Shown here piece by piece: positions 50,226-62,812 of a stretch of DNA of 64,000 nt; positions within the stretch are counted from its first letter, which is position 1; the number at the start of each line of letters is the position of its first letter. Source of the stretch: Pyrocephalus nanus (taxonomy: Eukaryota; Chordata; Aves; Passeriformes; Tyrannidae); assembly GCA_038380795.1 (NCBI GenBank), contig CM076266.1:12112001-12176000 (forward strand), read 5' to 3'. The notes beneath the pieces are model-generated. The model made no database searches and was not told where the DNA came from. It worked only from the letters and a program-made list of their open reading frames with translations. The translations under genes were made by a program, and so were the position numbers.

Positions 50226-52157
50226 GAAAAGAAAAAAAAAAAAGAAATTTAGCATTCCTTGGGGCTTACATGTACAAATATTTAGTATTCAGCTGTGATT
50301 CCATGATTAAGATGTATCATATAGCCAAAGATAGCACAGGGGTTTACAGGAGCAGAGATAGAGGGCAATTTGATTTCATATTAACTATTATATATATAAT
50401 ATATATATCTTTTATAAAGCACTTGATAGAGTAACCCTTTACATGTAATAGATTTGTAGAAAAAAAAATTCAGAATTTCAGAAAGAGAAATCAAGGCTAT
50501 AAAATATGTTTTTCCTTCTTCTGCCATTTAAGAGAGATTGGTCCGCCAAAATAGTAGCAAAGGGACATAGTCCCATTGCCTTCAAAGGAAATCCAACAGG
50601 AGATATGAATTTGGCTCAAAAATTAAATGAGATAGCAATAGACAGAAAAGCTATTCTGGGTGGAACTGATTTTTCTAAACAATAGTGACTTTCAATTAAA
50701 AATGTATTGAGGAAGGAAATGGGTCATAATATGGGGATGAAAATTCTGAGCTGGGCAATAGGTGTGCAGTGGGATGGGCAATTTGAAACTGATATGGAGG
50801 TATGCAGAATTATTCGAGAGTAGGATGAGCTGAGCTTCCTGAATATCCTAGAAGTCAGGCAGCATTATTTTACAAATGCTGTGTGCTGGAGTTTGTGGAT
50901 GTTGTAGAACAAGGAAGAGCAGCAGTCAAGGTGAGAGGAGAGTCATATACATGAGAATTTAAACAAAGGTGAGAGTCACAGGGAGCGTCTGAAGCAGATT
51001 AATAGACACAGGAAAAAGAGGAGCTGAGGAAAGTTCAGGATCAAGGATGAAATGAAGCTGACAAAGAGGTAAAGCAAAATGTGAAGCCTGATTTCAAGAG
51101 TCAGGAATAATTGTATGGAGCAAAAGAATGTTCCTCTGTTGTGTGCAGAGCTCTATTTCTCTCTTTCATATATTCATCTGGCTTTTACGCAGATGAGTAA
51201 TCCCACTAATTTAATTTCTTTCATATCATCTGTTGACTTCAAAGAAATTCTGTACCTGAACAGGGTTCACAAATGCAGTAATGTACAAGCTCAGTGTTCA
51301 CTCTGACGTAACAGTCAATTTCTAAGCTGCCCCGGGGCCTCATCCTTGTCCCTGAGTCAGGGAAGGTTCAAATCTCTATTTGCACCATTATGAACTAATG
51401 GCTTCTCTTTCATAGCAGCCTTCTCCATGCAGCCATCACCAGAGTGACCTCTGTGTCCTGGGACAAAGAGAAATGCATTGCTGTGCAAGTCTGCATTTTC
51501 TACCTGCTCTGTCCTAAGTACCTTAGTCAAAGGAGAGTAGGAAAATCCATGCGTTACGGGCTGCTAATTCTCGGCACACATCTGCCTTGCTAAGTATGAC
51601 TCACCCAGCTCAAATTGCGGAGTGTTTATCCATTTGAAATCCTGAAGCTTTACTGTAACAGAAGAAAAATGACTGATCCGCTCACTTAGTGGGTTGCTTT
51701 CCAAAATGCTGCTATACTACAGATTTCTAGGAACATCACTACTTCCATAAAGCAAGTTAGATTTTATTAGTGAATATATGCTGAGTACTATGCATACAGA
51801 GTTGAAATGCTATCTATAGTTTTGACTTAACCCTTATTTTTACATTACATGATCTTATACCCTTTTTTCTCTTCCTGAGTTTTGTGAGTTGTGTTTCTGT
51901 ATTCTATTTTGGGAGGATATTTGAGAATTGGTTCAAAAGGAACATGGAGTAGTAAAATAAGCAGAGGGCAGGACCTCTGCTTATTTATAATTCAGGTCAT
52001 GCCACTTATTTACTATTTATTACTCATTTTATTTTCTTTTAATGTTATGAATATACTTTTTGGCTTCAACATGGTAGTTTTCTTAAAAACAAAAATCCAA
52101 TTGTCCCTTTATTGGATAATGCCTGTCCTTAAAACAGAAACAGAAGAAATGGTGCCA
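50226..52157. other. Intergenic desert
   Basis: No gene recognised. 'gggacatagtcccattgccttcaaagg' at about 50560-50590 is another probable relic of the amniote repeat with a 'cccattgacttcaatggg' core. The frame at 51891-52208 (105 codons) runs into the MIR fragment and is not a gene. Confidence 0.55.
50388..50409. repeat. TA-rich microsatellite
   Basis: An interrupted TATATATA/ATATATAT stretch of about 22 bases. Confidence 0.8.
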
Positions 52158-52232
52158 AAATATGGACAAACGAAGTTGCTTATTCAAGGTCATCCTCCAA
52201 GCAAGTAGCAGAGCTGGGAATAGATAAATACT
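52158..52232 (+). mobile_element. MIR-like SINE fragment
   Basis: TATGGACAAACGAAGTTGCT, TATTCAAGGTCATCC, CAAGCAAGTAGCAGAGCTGG and GAATAGA follow the MIR order 'gaggaaactgaggcacagagaggtt', 'gcccaaggtcacac', 'agcaagtggcagagctggg', 'aatagaaccc'. It is diverged but collinear. Confidence 0.7.
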
Positions 52233-52420
52233 GAGATGTCAAGTGAGCACTGTGGAAATGCCAAGGACCAAAGCATATGTTTTAATATTAGGGGAACTAA
52301 AACAGAGCTACTTGAATATTAACCTGTGCTCTGACCTGCTGTATGCCCTGTAATACTCAGAATATACCAAACTTTGGGGATGTTATGGAAGAGATGTCAG
52401 CCCCTGAGCAGAAGCTTGTT

Positions 52421-52453
52421 AGAAAGAACTTGTTAGAATTAGAAAGAACTTGT
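52421..52453. repeat. Short direct duplication, 20-bp step
   Basis: AGAAAGAACTTGT at 52421-52433 recurs at 52441-52453 within a partly duplicated 20-bp segment. Confidence 0.75.
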
Positions 52454-54857
52454 AGGTCTGTAAGATTTGGACTTAAAGCATTAACTGATTTGGCTTTGGA
52501 AAGTTTTCTAGGCTTTCAGAAGATAAAAGAAGAAAAAATGAGGCTTTTTCAATTTTTTTTCATGAAAAGAACTGGAATTTAATTTCTGCAAGAAAACAAA
52601 ACAACAAAACTTCAATTCAAAAGTTTTGACCAGCTCTAATTTTGAACATTAGACAAACACCTTTCCCTTTTGTGAGAGGTGGAGTTTGCTAGCAGCTGCT
52701 GTGGGGACAGTGAGTAACTCCTCTGGAAAACCACAGTGCTAATGTGACGGGGAGTGGACATAAGATTCAGGAATCATTTTATTTATTAAAAAAAAACATC
52801 ATTCACATACTGACAGGAAGGATAAATAAGTTATTGTGGCTCTGACCTAAGATGTGAAAGCCCTGGCACTAATTCCTTACTCTACCTCTGTGCTCCGAGG
52901 CTCAGACTAAAAAATTCTCAGAAGTATTAAATGCTGAGCTGTTTTTATTTTACTTTGCCATCCATAAACCAGGAGTTTAAAACTTCCCTGCTTCACACAG
53001 AGTATTGGGTGGAAAAGAGCACGTGATGTCTGTGGAGCTGTATGGCCACAAAAGCCAGCAAAACATCCAAGGTTCTGTTGCTAAGGAATATTAAACAGGA
53101 ATTCTGGGGGCAAAGGAGATATTGTATCCAGCACTATCCCAAATTCTGGTGGACACAAAGGAAATGAATAAACTCCGACTCATTCATCTCAGCACCATTT
53201 AAAAGATTTGGACAATGAGTTCTCACTGGGAAAGGACAAAAATTAGTAATGGATTTTTTTTTTTCCCAAAACATTAAACAGGAAATTCCGAACAATGGAA
53301 AGTTTAAAACATTAAATCTAGCACCAAGACCATGAATGTATTTCCTTTCATACATATTTGTTTAGATATGAAAAGAGTTAAAAATATTTATTGCCTTTTC
53401 TTCCAAGGTAAAGACAAAATCTTTTCTTATTAAAGTCATAGGCATATAATCAAGGGGTATGTTTATACATAGCTGAAGCCAGATAGGCTGCAGATTTTAT
53501 GGTTTGAGTATGGAGATGTGCAGAAATCACATAGCTCTCCATGCTGATCTCCCCTGCATTCCTGGGAAGAGAGAACTGCAGAACTAAGCACTTCTGACTC
53601 TTGAAGAGTTCACCAAGAGACACTCGCCTAACCCTGTGATTACTTCTATCTGTGACTATAAACATACTGTAAATCATTATGGTATGGGAATTTGTCTCCT
53701 TGCATTGACTGCAGATAACAGATGACATTTTAAACAAGAAAAAAATGAAGTCCTCCTGCTCCTGACATTTTCACCACTTCTTTTCTTTACTAATTTTCAA
53801 TGTCAGAGACAGTTTGTGCCAAAGTGCTAAAGTGTTGCTTCCATAGATTTGCAAAGTGAATTAAGCTTCCCATCCATCTCCTTTGAAGAGAGTATTGATA
53901 TGCTCCTTGCTGTGCATGATGGAGGAGAGAAACAGCTTTTCAGGTGCCTAGAACTGGTGATTAAATTTAAGAATTAGCAGGCTTCAGGTTTTCAAAAGAG
54001 TTGTATCCTGGCTTAGATTTTAGCCTTCTGTCTCTGAGAAATCTGAGTAACTGAGACATGCATCCATTAGTGCACTGCCTCTGGACCAGGCCCCTCCCTG
54101 CCCCCTTACTTTGTCTTTCAGAGCTGTTTGGCAGGTTTTTTACCAGACTTAAACACAGAAATCTGGACACTGGCTAATGAAAGATCTGCACCTTTCAGTC
54201 AACCCTTTCAGTCACCATAAGCATCTTGTCCCCAGGAAATCTATTTCCAGCATATTTTTATCTACCAGATCCATGATCTTCCATGAATTTCCTATAGGAA
54301 ATATGAAAGCCAGAGCAAAAAGCTCCTCTCTGGATCTAAACAGTCACTACTCCTAAGTCATCAAAAATGATAAGCAAGATTTCCTGAAACAGGAAGTCTT
54401 AGAAAAAGTATATAAATAAGCAAAAGTGCAAATGCACTGGAGTCTTTTATTTCATTCCTATTTTCAGAGCTCCAAATTTCATATTTTTCAGTTTTATTTC
54501 ATAAACTAGGGCTACCATTTTATTTTTTAAAAAATCAAATGGAAACCCCATTCTTCTTGCATAGTTCTAGTAACTGGAACTTTAAAAAGACTTTTCCCAA
54601 CTCCTTCAAGTGTTGCAATTTCTTTACAGATAAATTCTGGTCACAACCACTGACTTCAACGCTCTGTTTAAAAAATGTAATATATGCCACTATGCTCAGG
54701 AGTGGCTTTGCATAAGGAAATGGTTTTAAATAGACACAGGTGCTTCTAGAGCTATTAAAATTTTTTGGTCTCTGAAGTATTTTTGGGTGGGGAACAAAAA
54801 ATATTTGCACATGACAAGAGTGAAACAATGTCACTGATCCATCCTGAATTCCACCAG

Positions 54858-54889
54858 CTAGTGATCAGTTCTCCGTTCTAGTGATCAGT
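54858..54889. repeat. Short direct duplication, 20-bp step
   Basis: CTAGTGATCAGT at 54858-54869 and again at 54878-54889. It could be two binding sites or a local slip duplication. Confidence 0.75.
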
Positions 54890-56125
54890 CCCACACTTGT
54901 GTGTAAAGACCTTTTTTAAAAAAAACCCTCATGCTTGTGGCTGGGTCCTTGTCTGACCTCAGGAGACATCTTGCCCCTTCCCTCCACCTGCACCTTATTT
55001 ATCCTGTTTGTAAGACAAGGTTGATGATTTTGACTTCTCTTGCAAAGTGTGGTGAGGTCTGCAAAAGAAAACTGTCACAGGACAAATGCTACAGTGACTG
55101 TAATGGTCATTCCCAGTGCTTTGGAAATAACGAAGATGATAACAACACAGAAATAAATCCTTTCACTAGATGGGCACTCAGTGGATGAGAAATATGAATT
55201 GCATCAAATACCAATTACATCTCTTGGGTAGCAAATCTATTTCTTCCGTTATTTGAAGGTTAGCATCTTTGTGATTTCTATAGGTTCCTTCTTGGCAACC
55301 TGTGCCTGCCCAAGCAAAATATCTAAACATTGATGATATACTTTACTGAATCAAAACTTTCAAGATTATTTGCTGGGAATTACCATTACGTCTAATTCTT
55401 TTATGGAGCTACTGGATCCCAATGCTGCACTTGCACTTCTCTGACCTCGATTTGTAGAGCCAGATAAATCATATTCCTAATTTTTCTGGTGTGGTCTAGC
55501 CCCTCAGGGCTGAATACTATTACCCCTTTCCCTTATCTCTAATAACCACAGCAATGCCATTTTGGTTAAGCACTTAACTTGATTTCCTTTTTCTTTGAGT
55601 GAAATTCAAGCCTGGGAGATTTGTGTGGTAGGGCCACACCGCAACACTGTGATGAAGTCCATGTGGCTGCTTTGCTTCTAGAGATGTCTTGAAAGACTGT
55701 GTCCCTGAACCCAACTTCCATTCACTTTGTTGGCAGGTCTGGCTGCATCCCCAGCACAGATATTACTATGTCTTGCTGGACAACTCTCCAGGATTTGTCC
55801 CCACTGTGACATCAGTAATGTTTTGACAGGGATTTTAAAAAAACAGCCAAACCAAAATTTCAGCACAGAACAAATTAGAAACAAGTAGTAGGAAAAGATC
55901 ATGGACCACTAAATATCTTTTACCAAAAAACCTTTTCTTAAAAAAATCCCAAAAACATCTTGGAGGCATTTATATTGCTTAAATTAAAATCCTGTAAAAT
56001 TAGAGCGCTGACTGCAATGAATCAGGGAGAAGTCCGAGGTTTTTGTTAGCGGGTTGTAGCCCATAGCAACGGATAGACCGATTAATACTGAAACTGCCTC
56101 CAGCAAAGGGATCCTGTGTCAAGAG

Positions 56126-56158
56126 AGGAGACCTGTGCATTACTCACAGAGGTCTCCT
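56126..56158. other. Bulged stem-loop
   Basis: AGGAGACCT (56126-56134) pairs perfectly with AGGTCTCCT (56150-56158). After a two-base AG bulge, GTG (56135-56137) pairs with CAC (56145-56147), leaving a 7-base loop. It is too short for a microRNA precursor without further pairing outside. Confidence 0.6.
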
Positions 56159-59100
56159 GGAGAGGCCAAGAGCACTTTCAGTCGTGCAGTTTCAGTTTGA
56201 CAGTGGGTCAGAATGTGCAAGCTTGGAAATGAACAGATGAGAGTTTCACCTGCCTTGGGAAATTTAGGATATTATTATGCATAACACAATTTGAGTCACT
56301 TCCATAGATCTCATCCTGTTATCTCACAGCAGGATCTAAACACTATAATTTCAGAAAAGGTTGTCTTGTGGGCTTTTTTAAAGAAACTTTCCCTCTCCTC
56401 TCCTTTCCCTCTCCCCTCTTCTCCCCTTTCGTAAATCTTTCATAATCAAGATACTTTTCTCATTACAGTTTCTATGTCTGACTTTAAAAAATGTTTTAAA
56501 ATTCATAGCACATTGCTTTATGTTAAACTTTGCTCAATATTAGACCATTAGTTTACTTGATGCATGACTCTCTGAATACTTTGTACCAGTAAATACAACA
56601 AACTCATGATAATTACTGTGTGTAACGTTTGCATTCAAACATGACCTTGAACTTACTTCTCAAACATTTCAGAAATGTCAGCTATGATGACGATCTTTGT
56701 TCATTACTGAAAGGAAAGTTTCTGGGTCTGAATTGTGTAACACACATTTATATCTATTAAAAATGACACACTAGAGCTATTTTTATTGTTTTAAACTTTT
56801 AAAACACTTTTAAGTCTCAGTAGCCCTCTGAGTCATGTAATCCTGTGACCATCTTGGCACTTTTCCAATCTGAAAGTCTATTAAAGGCTTTGACAAAAGA
56901 AACCTTAATTTATTTCAGAAGCAGTGACAAGGCCAACCTGCATTCTTATTAACACCCTGCTAAAAATGTCGTAGGTATAGAGCAGAATATTTTGCTGAGG
57001 GGTATGTAGTCCTACTGCAAAAAGCAAATGGTATTATTTTGTGTAAAAATGAACATTATAGGATATTCATCAACACTGGAAAACAACTGCAGCAAGTGAA
57101 GACAAAAGAGTATTATAGCCCTTGATTTCTTAATCACCTGAGCCGGATGTTGATCGATCAGTTCCAGCGGGATCAGCCTCTCTGCGGTAAATGCGATAAC
57201 CCAGCGATACGTTGCCCTGCCTTGGGCTTGGGGATTAGACAATGAGCTAAGGAGGCTAGAACTGACCAAATGGCTCAGGCAACTTGCCATGGTAGCAAAA
57301 ACATTCCAGCATGAGATACCATGATGTTGAAAATGCACAGCTGCTGGTCCACTGCCCTCTAGTAGATGACAATGACCTTTAACTTACAGCTGAGAAGTGA
57401 CCCTCACCTAAACCATATTCAGCAGTTATTGAATAGCTTTGCTCCCAGTGGAAAAATGAATTCTCATAAGGAAGAAATTGCTTTTTTCCTGGGGTGGTGA
57501 GGATCTGTATTCAGAGAATGGTGAGATTCCTTCTCTACTTCATCAATGTAATTGCTTAAATGCTACATTCATGAAGAGTTAAAATTAGAGGGTGTCAGTC
57601 CTTGTGCTAAAAGCAGCAGCCAGTTACACTTCCCTGAAGCCTGTTTGTTTTCAAAGCTTCGTCTTGAATAACAAAGTGAAAGTGACACTGGTGCCAGTCA
57701 TTTCTATTCCCTTATGCACATTTACATGCAACTTCTCCCAGGTCTTTCCTAAATTAGGTACTGTCCGCATTAGAATTCAAGCCATTCCAGCCACAGTTAT
57801 GTTTAAATGTGGTTACATACTGGTTTGATTCCAGCATTCAATTTCTGACTACAGGGGAACGAGGCAACTCTTGTTGCTGTCCCTTCCCTCCCAAAGTGGT
57901 GTAAGCTGCACTGTGGCTTTGACAGCAACTCAGGCCTTGACTTGATATATATTGTGTGATTTTGGTAAAGCCATATGTATTTTTACCTGTCTAGACTCTC
58001 CTTCTTTTTCTCCTGGTCAACTATATGGACTGTGATTTGTTACTAGCTATTCTGGTAGGCAGAAAACACAGTTCATTATTGGACCTTTAGGGGAAAGACA
58101 CAGAATAGTATAAAAAGAAAATCCTCTGGAACCAAAAGCATTGAATGAGAGCTCTGTTAAACAAGAATAACAGCAAAACCACTCATCATAACATCTCAGT
58201 AGCAAGGCTATTCCTTTCACTTCAGAGGCTAAACGTTGCAGTTATGGCTAAAATGTATTAAGACAACATTTTGAGCAAGAATTCATTACTCAAAAACATG
58301 TTGTGGATTCTTCTTGGTTTACACTATGTTCAGAAAATGGAGATTTTAGATATCACTGTGATTTGACTTGTATCACTTAGTGAAACAATGTACGAGTGTA
58401 AAACTGAGCCATGTAGCAATTATTCAAGGCTGTGCAGAATCCAACCCTGTGGACTTCTGTTTGAATAGCCATTAAAGACTGGGTTTACATGACAGTGGAC
58501 AAGTCAGTGCTCTGCAGTTCACTGTATAGCAATGCAACAACTTCATTTTCAACCCCTCTGATGCAATCTGGTCCAAAACCTGATGTCTCAGAGCAGAGAC
58601 TGGGGCTAAAATTCATAAATCAAACTGTAGCCCAGCAGTTTTCTTGTTGCTGTTTATTGAATGATGGAATCCTCATGTGGAAGTCAAGTTTAAATCCCTG
58701 CCTCTGTCTTATCTCATATGGTTGAAAACTAGGCTGTGGTTCACATGCAAGCTGTGCTGTATACCTGCATAGGGTAGAGAATACATTTTCAACTCCTTAA
58801 GGTGAGGAAAGATTGCAATTTAAAACAGAAAGATGCAGATTTTTTTCCTATATCATTAGTAAAGGCAACCTGGGAATTATTACAAAAATATTTTGATAGG
58901 GCAGACAATACAGTTTTTCAAATAGGAAAAACAAATGTTTATATTTTTAACACTGTTTCTTCAAAGGATCTTAGAAGCTTTTATGGAAAAGTATCTGAAG
59001 TTTCAACTGTCTTGAAAGACCTAGTATATTTGGGTCTGTATGTACATACGCACCCACCACTAGCAAGAAGTGTAAATGTCAAAATGAGTTTGTCAAGTAC

Positions 59101-60870
59101 ACTGCTGAGCATGATGGAATTTCTGTGAGGAGCCTGAGAGATGGAATATAGGCAAGGGAAAGAACAGTGCCTGTTTTCTTGATTAAGGTGGGTTTGTACC
59201 CAGCAGATCGGTCTGTGCAACAGACTTTTATAACTGGCATTGTGTAAGCCAGACAGGACTCTGGGAAGCCATTAATATCACACTTACAAACAGAGGCAAT
59301 GAGGGCTAGGAGCATAATAGCCTTTTGCCCCTGACCTGTCAGCAATACCACCTCTGCTTTTGGTCTACCACTGTCCCAAGAGAGCATTCATCACCACATG
59401 CCTCACCACCCTGTTGCCAGGCATTGATGGTTTGAAGATTGCTGGTGGCTGGCAGAGACTGTAGCAGCCACACAAGCTAAACGAGGGTGAAGGGGCTGCC
59501 TGCGGTCACTCTTTTATAGAAAAATCAAAAGAAAGCTGTGATAAGGTCAGAAAATGCTCTTGAGTGAGAAATACCACTTTTGATCCATCTATTAAGAATC
59601 TATTACTTTTACTTTCTTTAAGATTAAAATAAAAATTAGTAAATTAATAGATTTTTAAGTGAAAAATAAGAAGTAAAAAACTAAAAGAGTATCACTTTGT
59701 AAGTCTCGTGGGAGGTAAGCCTTTAATGGAAAAGTATCTCAAGCTTCAATTAAGATACTATCTCAGAAATGTCTCAAGATCATAAATTAGAATAATCTAA
59801 TTGGACTTACCTCATTTTTATACTAGCAAAGAATGTGACCTTCTACATCTATCTGCAGAAATCTTCAGAAATGATGCATCTTTTTAAGGAATAAAGCCTT
59901 TGACAAGATGTTGAATGGCAAATTTCAGTGCTTTAGGCCACCTTCTTTAACCTAAGGGAATATTTATGTAACTAAAGATATAACATATATTTGGTAATTC
60001 TAGTACTTCTGTCACCCTATAGAAGAAAACACTTCGTTTAGTGGAAATGACCAAGAGCAGTAGGTGGACAAATTTGTGTTTGGGGTACATGAAGGAGTTT
60101 TATTTTTCAACAGAAACATATTTTTTTTTATTAATAGACTTTCAGTCTTCAAAATGCCTTTGCTATATCCATTTTTGGATGAAAAGCATTTGTTCACCTT
60201 CTAATAAGCTGTTATACTACTGCTGGAACAACTTCTTACCACAGGTTTGCCACAGGAACCATGATTCACATTATCATGTGTTCTTGACTATTTAAAATTA
60301 TAGTTATTAAGCAGTTCTGAGAAAGCTCTTAAAAAATCAGGACATCCTGCAAGGCCTCAACTGTTTTGCAAACATGTCAGGTATCTCATCCCTCCCACCC
60401 ACCCCACTACAAATACAGGCATGCATTTGTATGGGGTTAGGTACAGAGCTATATTTTGCTACAATCTCTTTTGATCCATTCATTCTTCAAAAGTGCTCTT
60501 ATTTTTAATTCGTTTAGTTTCTATTTTTTTCATTTCACCTTCCAGTTTTTTTCCTACTACTTACCAGTTCGTGCTTTCACTTCCCTGAAAGTATTTTAGA
60601 GTGTTACTAGCTCTCTTTCCTCTTTAACTTCTCACCAACCCTTCTTTCACTTCACACTTCCCCCTTCACCATGAGCAGTGTGCATCCAAATAGCAGACCA
60701 GGGTCCTACTATGGCATTAAACCAACCTCCCACAGAGAAAGATGTGGGTTTCCCTCATTGTTGGTCTTGCCACTATGTTGTGTACCACAATTTTTTCGGC
60801 CAGTTTTTGGGGAAAAGAAAAAGAGTTACTCAGGGGAAAAAAACTGGAAGTTTCTATTGTAAAGAGTAGT

Positions 60871-60875
<5 letters not shown>
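56159..60875. other. Intergenic desert
   Basis: Apart from the polypyrimidine tract, no gene or element is recognised. 57130-57240 is a small CpG-containing, high-complexity patch with TGATCGATCA, a possible conserved block. Frames of 102-108 codons at 57012-57338, 58802-59128 and 59079-59387 have no motif. Confidence 0.55.
56387..56430. repeat. 44-base pure polypyrimidine tract
   Basis: An unbroken C/T stretch with near-mirror CCCTCTCC blocks, capable in principle of triplex (H-DNA) formation. Confidence 0.75.

Positions 60876-60911
<36 letters not shown>
60876..60911. repeat. 36-base poly-T tract
   Basis: Uninterrupted run of 36 T. Confidence 0.85.
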
Positions 60912-60914
<3 letters not shown>

Positions 60915-61696
60915 GGGTGTGCCTGTCACTGGGACCCAGAGCTTAAAATAAATACCCTCCTGGGACAACTGTGCTTGCTAATTTGCCAGATAAGCCTTTT
61001 ATGTTAGGATTTTGTCTGGACAAAGTGGACAGGCTGGAGAGCTGAACATGCAGGCAAACTACTCAACGTGCCTCTTGCATCACACACACACATAGCTGAT
61101 ACGTTAATCATCAATGTTCAAACACAGTTACCAGATATGATGCCAGAAATAACTTCTGACTGTTATTTTTGTTGACCTACCGCATTTCTTCACTTTGGCC
61201 TCTTGTTTCTGACCCTCACTCACTTTTGGTTTTGAAATCAGTTTCACAAGTGCCTTCCTCCCCCAGCTTTGCCTGTGTGTGGAACATCCCCCTGACACTC
61301 AGAGCACAGACACTGTCCATGAGCTTTCCCTGGAGAGCCCCTGGATGGCTATGCCCAGCTGGCACAGGAGCTGTGGGCACAGCCTGAGTCACCACTCACA
61401 GCAGTTTGGTCAATTATATCCCTGTCATTCGAGCTAATTCGGTCAAATGATACCGTGTCACAGGACTTACTGTAAGGCCAGGGGATTTCTCCTCCTGCCT
61501 AAGCTGCTCAGCGTCAGCTGTCAGCAGTGGCAGCTCAGGTGGGATCGCTGCCAGGGCACCACCAGCACCCTCTGTGTGCCCACCTGTGTGCCCACCTCCC
61601 TTCCTGCTCCCTGTGACTAAGCCACAGACTCCTGTGGGTTTACTTGGAAGAGGAATGGGAAGTCACGGAGTGAAACCACAATTCTGTGATCCCATT
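60912..61696. other. Intergenic, GC-richer flank of a CR1 copy
   Basis: From about 61240 to 61650 the base composition rises without CpG enrichment, including a short duplicated CCCACCTGTGTG at 61578-61600. No coding or element signature was recognised. It may be an older element into which the CR1 copy inserted. Confidence 0.5.
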
Positions 61697-62123
61697 GAGG
61701 TGCTGGAGCAGGCCCAGAGGAGGGAGCAGAGCTGGAGAAGAGACTGAAGCACACCACCTTCTTCTGAGGACTGGCTGAGAGAGCTGGGGTTGTTCAGCCT
61801 GAGGAAATCACTCTCTACAATGGCCTGGAAGGAGTTGGGGTCGGCCTCTTCTCCCAAGCGACTGCCGACAGGGCAAGAGGGAATGACCTCAAGTTGCACC
61901 AGGGGAGGTTTAGATTGGAAAATAGGAAAAATTTCTTCCCCAGGAAGATTGTCAAGCACTGGAACAGGCTGCCCAGGGAAGTGATGGATTCAGCAGCCCT
62001 GGAGGTATTAAAAAGACCTGTAGATGAGTCACTCAGGGACATGGTTTAGTGGTGGGCTTGGCAGTGCTGGGTCAACATTTGAGCTCAATGATTTTAGAGG
62101 TACTTTCCAACCTATTCTGTGAA
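61697..62123 (+). mobile_element. CR1 LINE, 5'-truncated copy with 3' end
   Basis: The recognised order is GCAGGCCCAGAGGAGG, GCTGAGAGAGCTGGGGTTGT, TCAGCCTGAGGAAATCA, GCCTGGAAGGAGTTGGGG, GACCTCAAGTTGCACCAG, GGGGAGGTTTAGATTGGAAA, ACTGGAACAGGCTGCCCAGG, GGTTTAGTGGTGGGCTTGGC and the terminal AGAGGTACTTTCCAACCTAT. This is the CR1 3' end in sense orientation. It ends in one ATTCTGTGA unit, the relic of the usual short tandem tail, followed by 14 T (62124-62137). The 5' truncation is typical of CR1. Confidence 0.92.
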
Positions 62124-62316
62124 TTTTTTTTTTTTTTCCCAAGCTTCACTTTGGTACCCAAGGGGATCACGTGCCTGATTCTCCACTGCCTTTACCCATG
62201 TGCAATTCCTTAGTTTGCCATGGGATTAGTCCCATTTGACACCGGGATAAATGACAGTAACATTTACTGCTGTCTTGTAATAAAGCATTGCATTTAAATG
62301 GGCACATTTAACTTGA
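62124..62316. other. Intergenic spacer between CR1 and MIR remnants
   Basis: Starts with a T run. Around 62215-62245 'catgggattagtcccatttgac' may be a further ancient-repeat relic. Nothing else was seen. Confidence 0.5.
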
Positions 62317-62452
62317 ATTGCAAAGTACTTTGCAGATGTAAATTAAGTAAACCTCCTGTCAGTCCTTGGAGATAAACACAGAACTATATCCTTTTTAGAG
62401 GTAGATAATCTGAGGCACAAAGGACTTGAGACAAGGAGCTTGGCTGACTAAA
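62317..62452 (+). mobile_element. MIR-like SINE fragment
   Basis: GCAAAGTACTTTGCAGATGT, AATTAAGTAAACCTCCTGTC, TTAGAGGTAGATAAT and CTGAGGCACAAAGGACTTGA reproduce the MIR core order: 'aagcgctttacatgt', 'attaactcatttaatcctc', 'gaggtaggtact', 'ctgaggcacagagaggtt'. Confidence 0.65.
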
Positions 62453-62728
62453 ATTAGACACCTCAGCCCAAATGAATAGATTGCAAATCTGTTTCTCATG
62501 TTAGAAAGCAGCTCTTCCCCTCCAACAATATCAGGAAGGCAGCAGCATGTGAAGTCTTTGAATTGCACTTCACAGCCATGCATGGTAAAACCTTGGGGGA
62601 TGTTTAGACACTCAATTCACTAAATAAGAACAAAATTGTCTCTGAGGTTATTTTCAAGCAAAAATGTGACCATTAATCAAATTAAATTTTTTGGATTGTA
62701 AAAAAAGTCTTTAATCAAAAATTGCCTT

Positions 62729-62812
62729 CAAAAACAAAAACAAAAACAAAACAACAACAACAACAACAAAACCCAACAAAAACCCACACCAAAAAACCCA
62801 AAAAACTCTGTT
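62729..62812. repeat. A-rich / (CAA)n low-complexity tract
   Basis: CAAAAA repeats pass into (CAA)n at about 62751-62769, then AACCC-type A-rich sequence. This is simple sequence, not a retrocopy tail that I can pair with a body. Confidence 0.8.

Larger units (their letters stand above)
52233..56125. other. Intergenic desert
   Basis: No exon, RNA gene or clear element recognised. 55985-56125 is unusually rich in CpG and free of simple repeats, and contains CCATAGCAACGG, resembling half of an RFX X-box. It is a possible conserved block. Confidence 0.5.
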
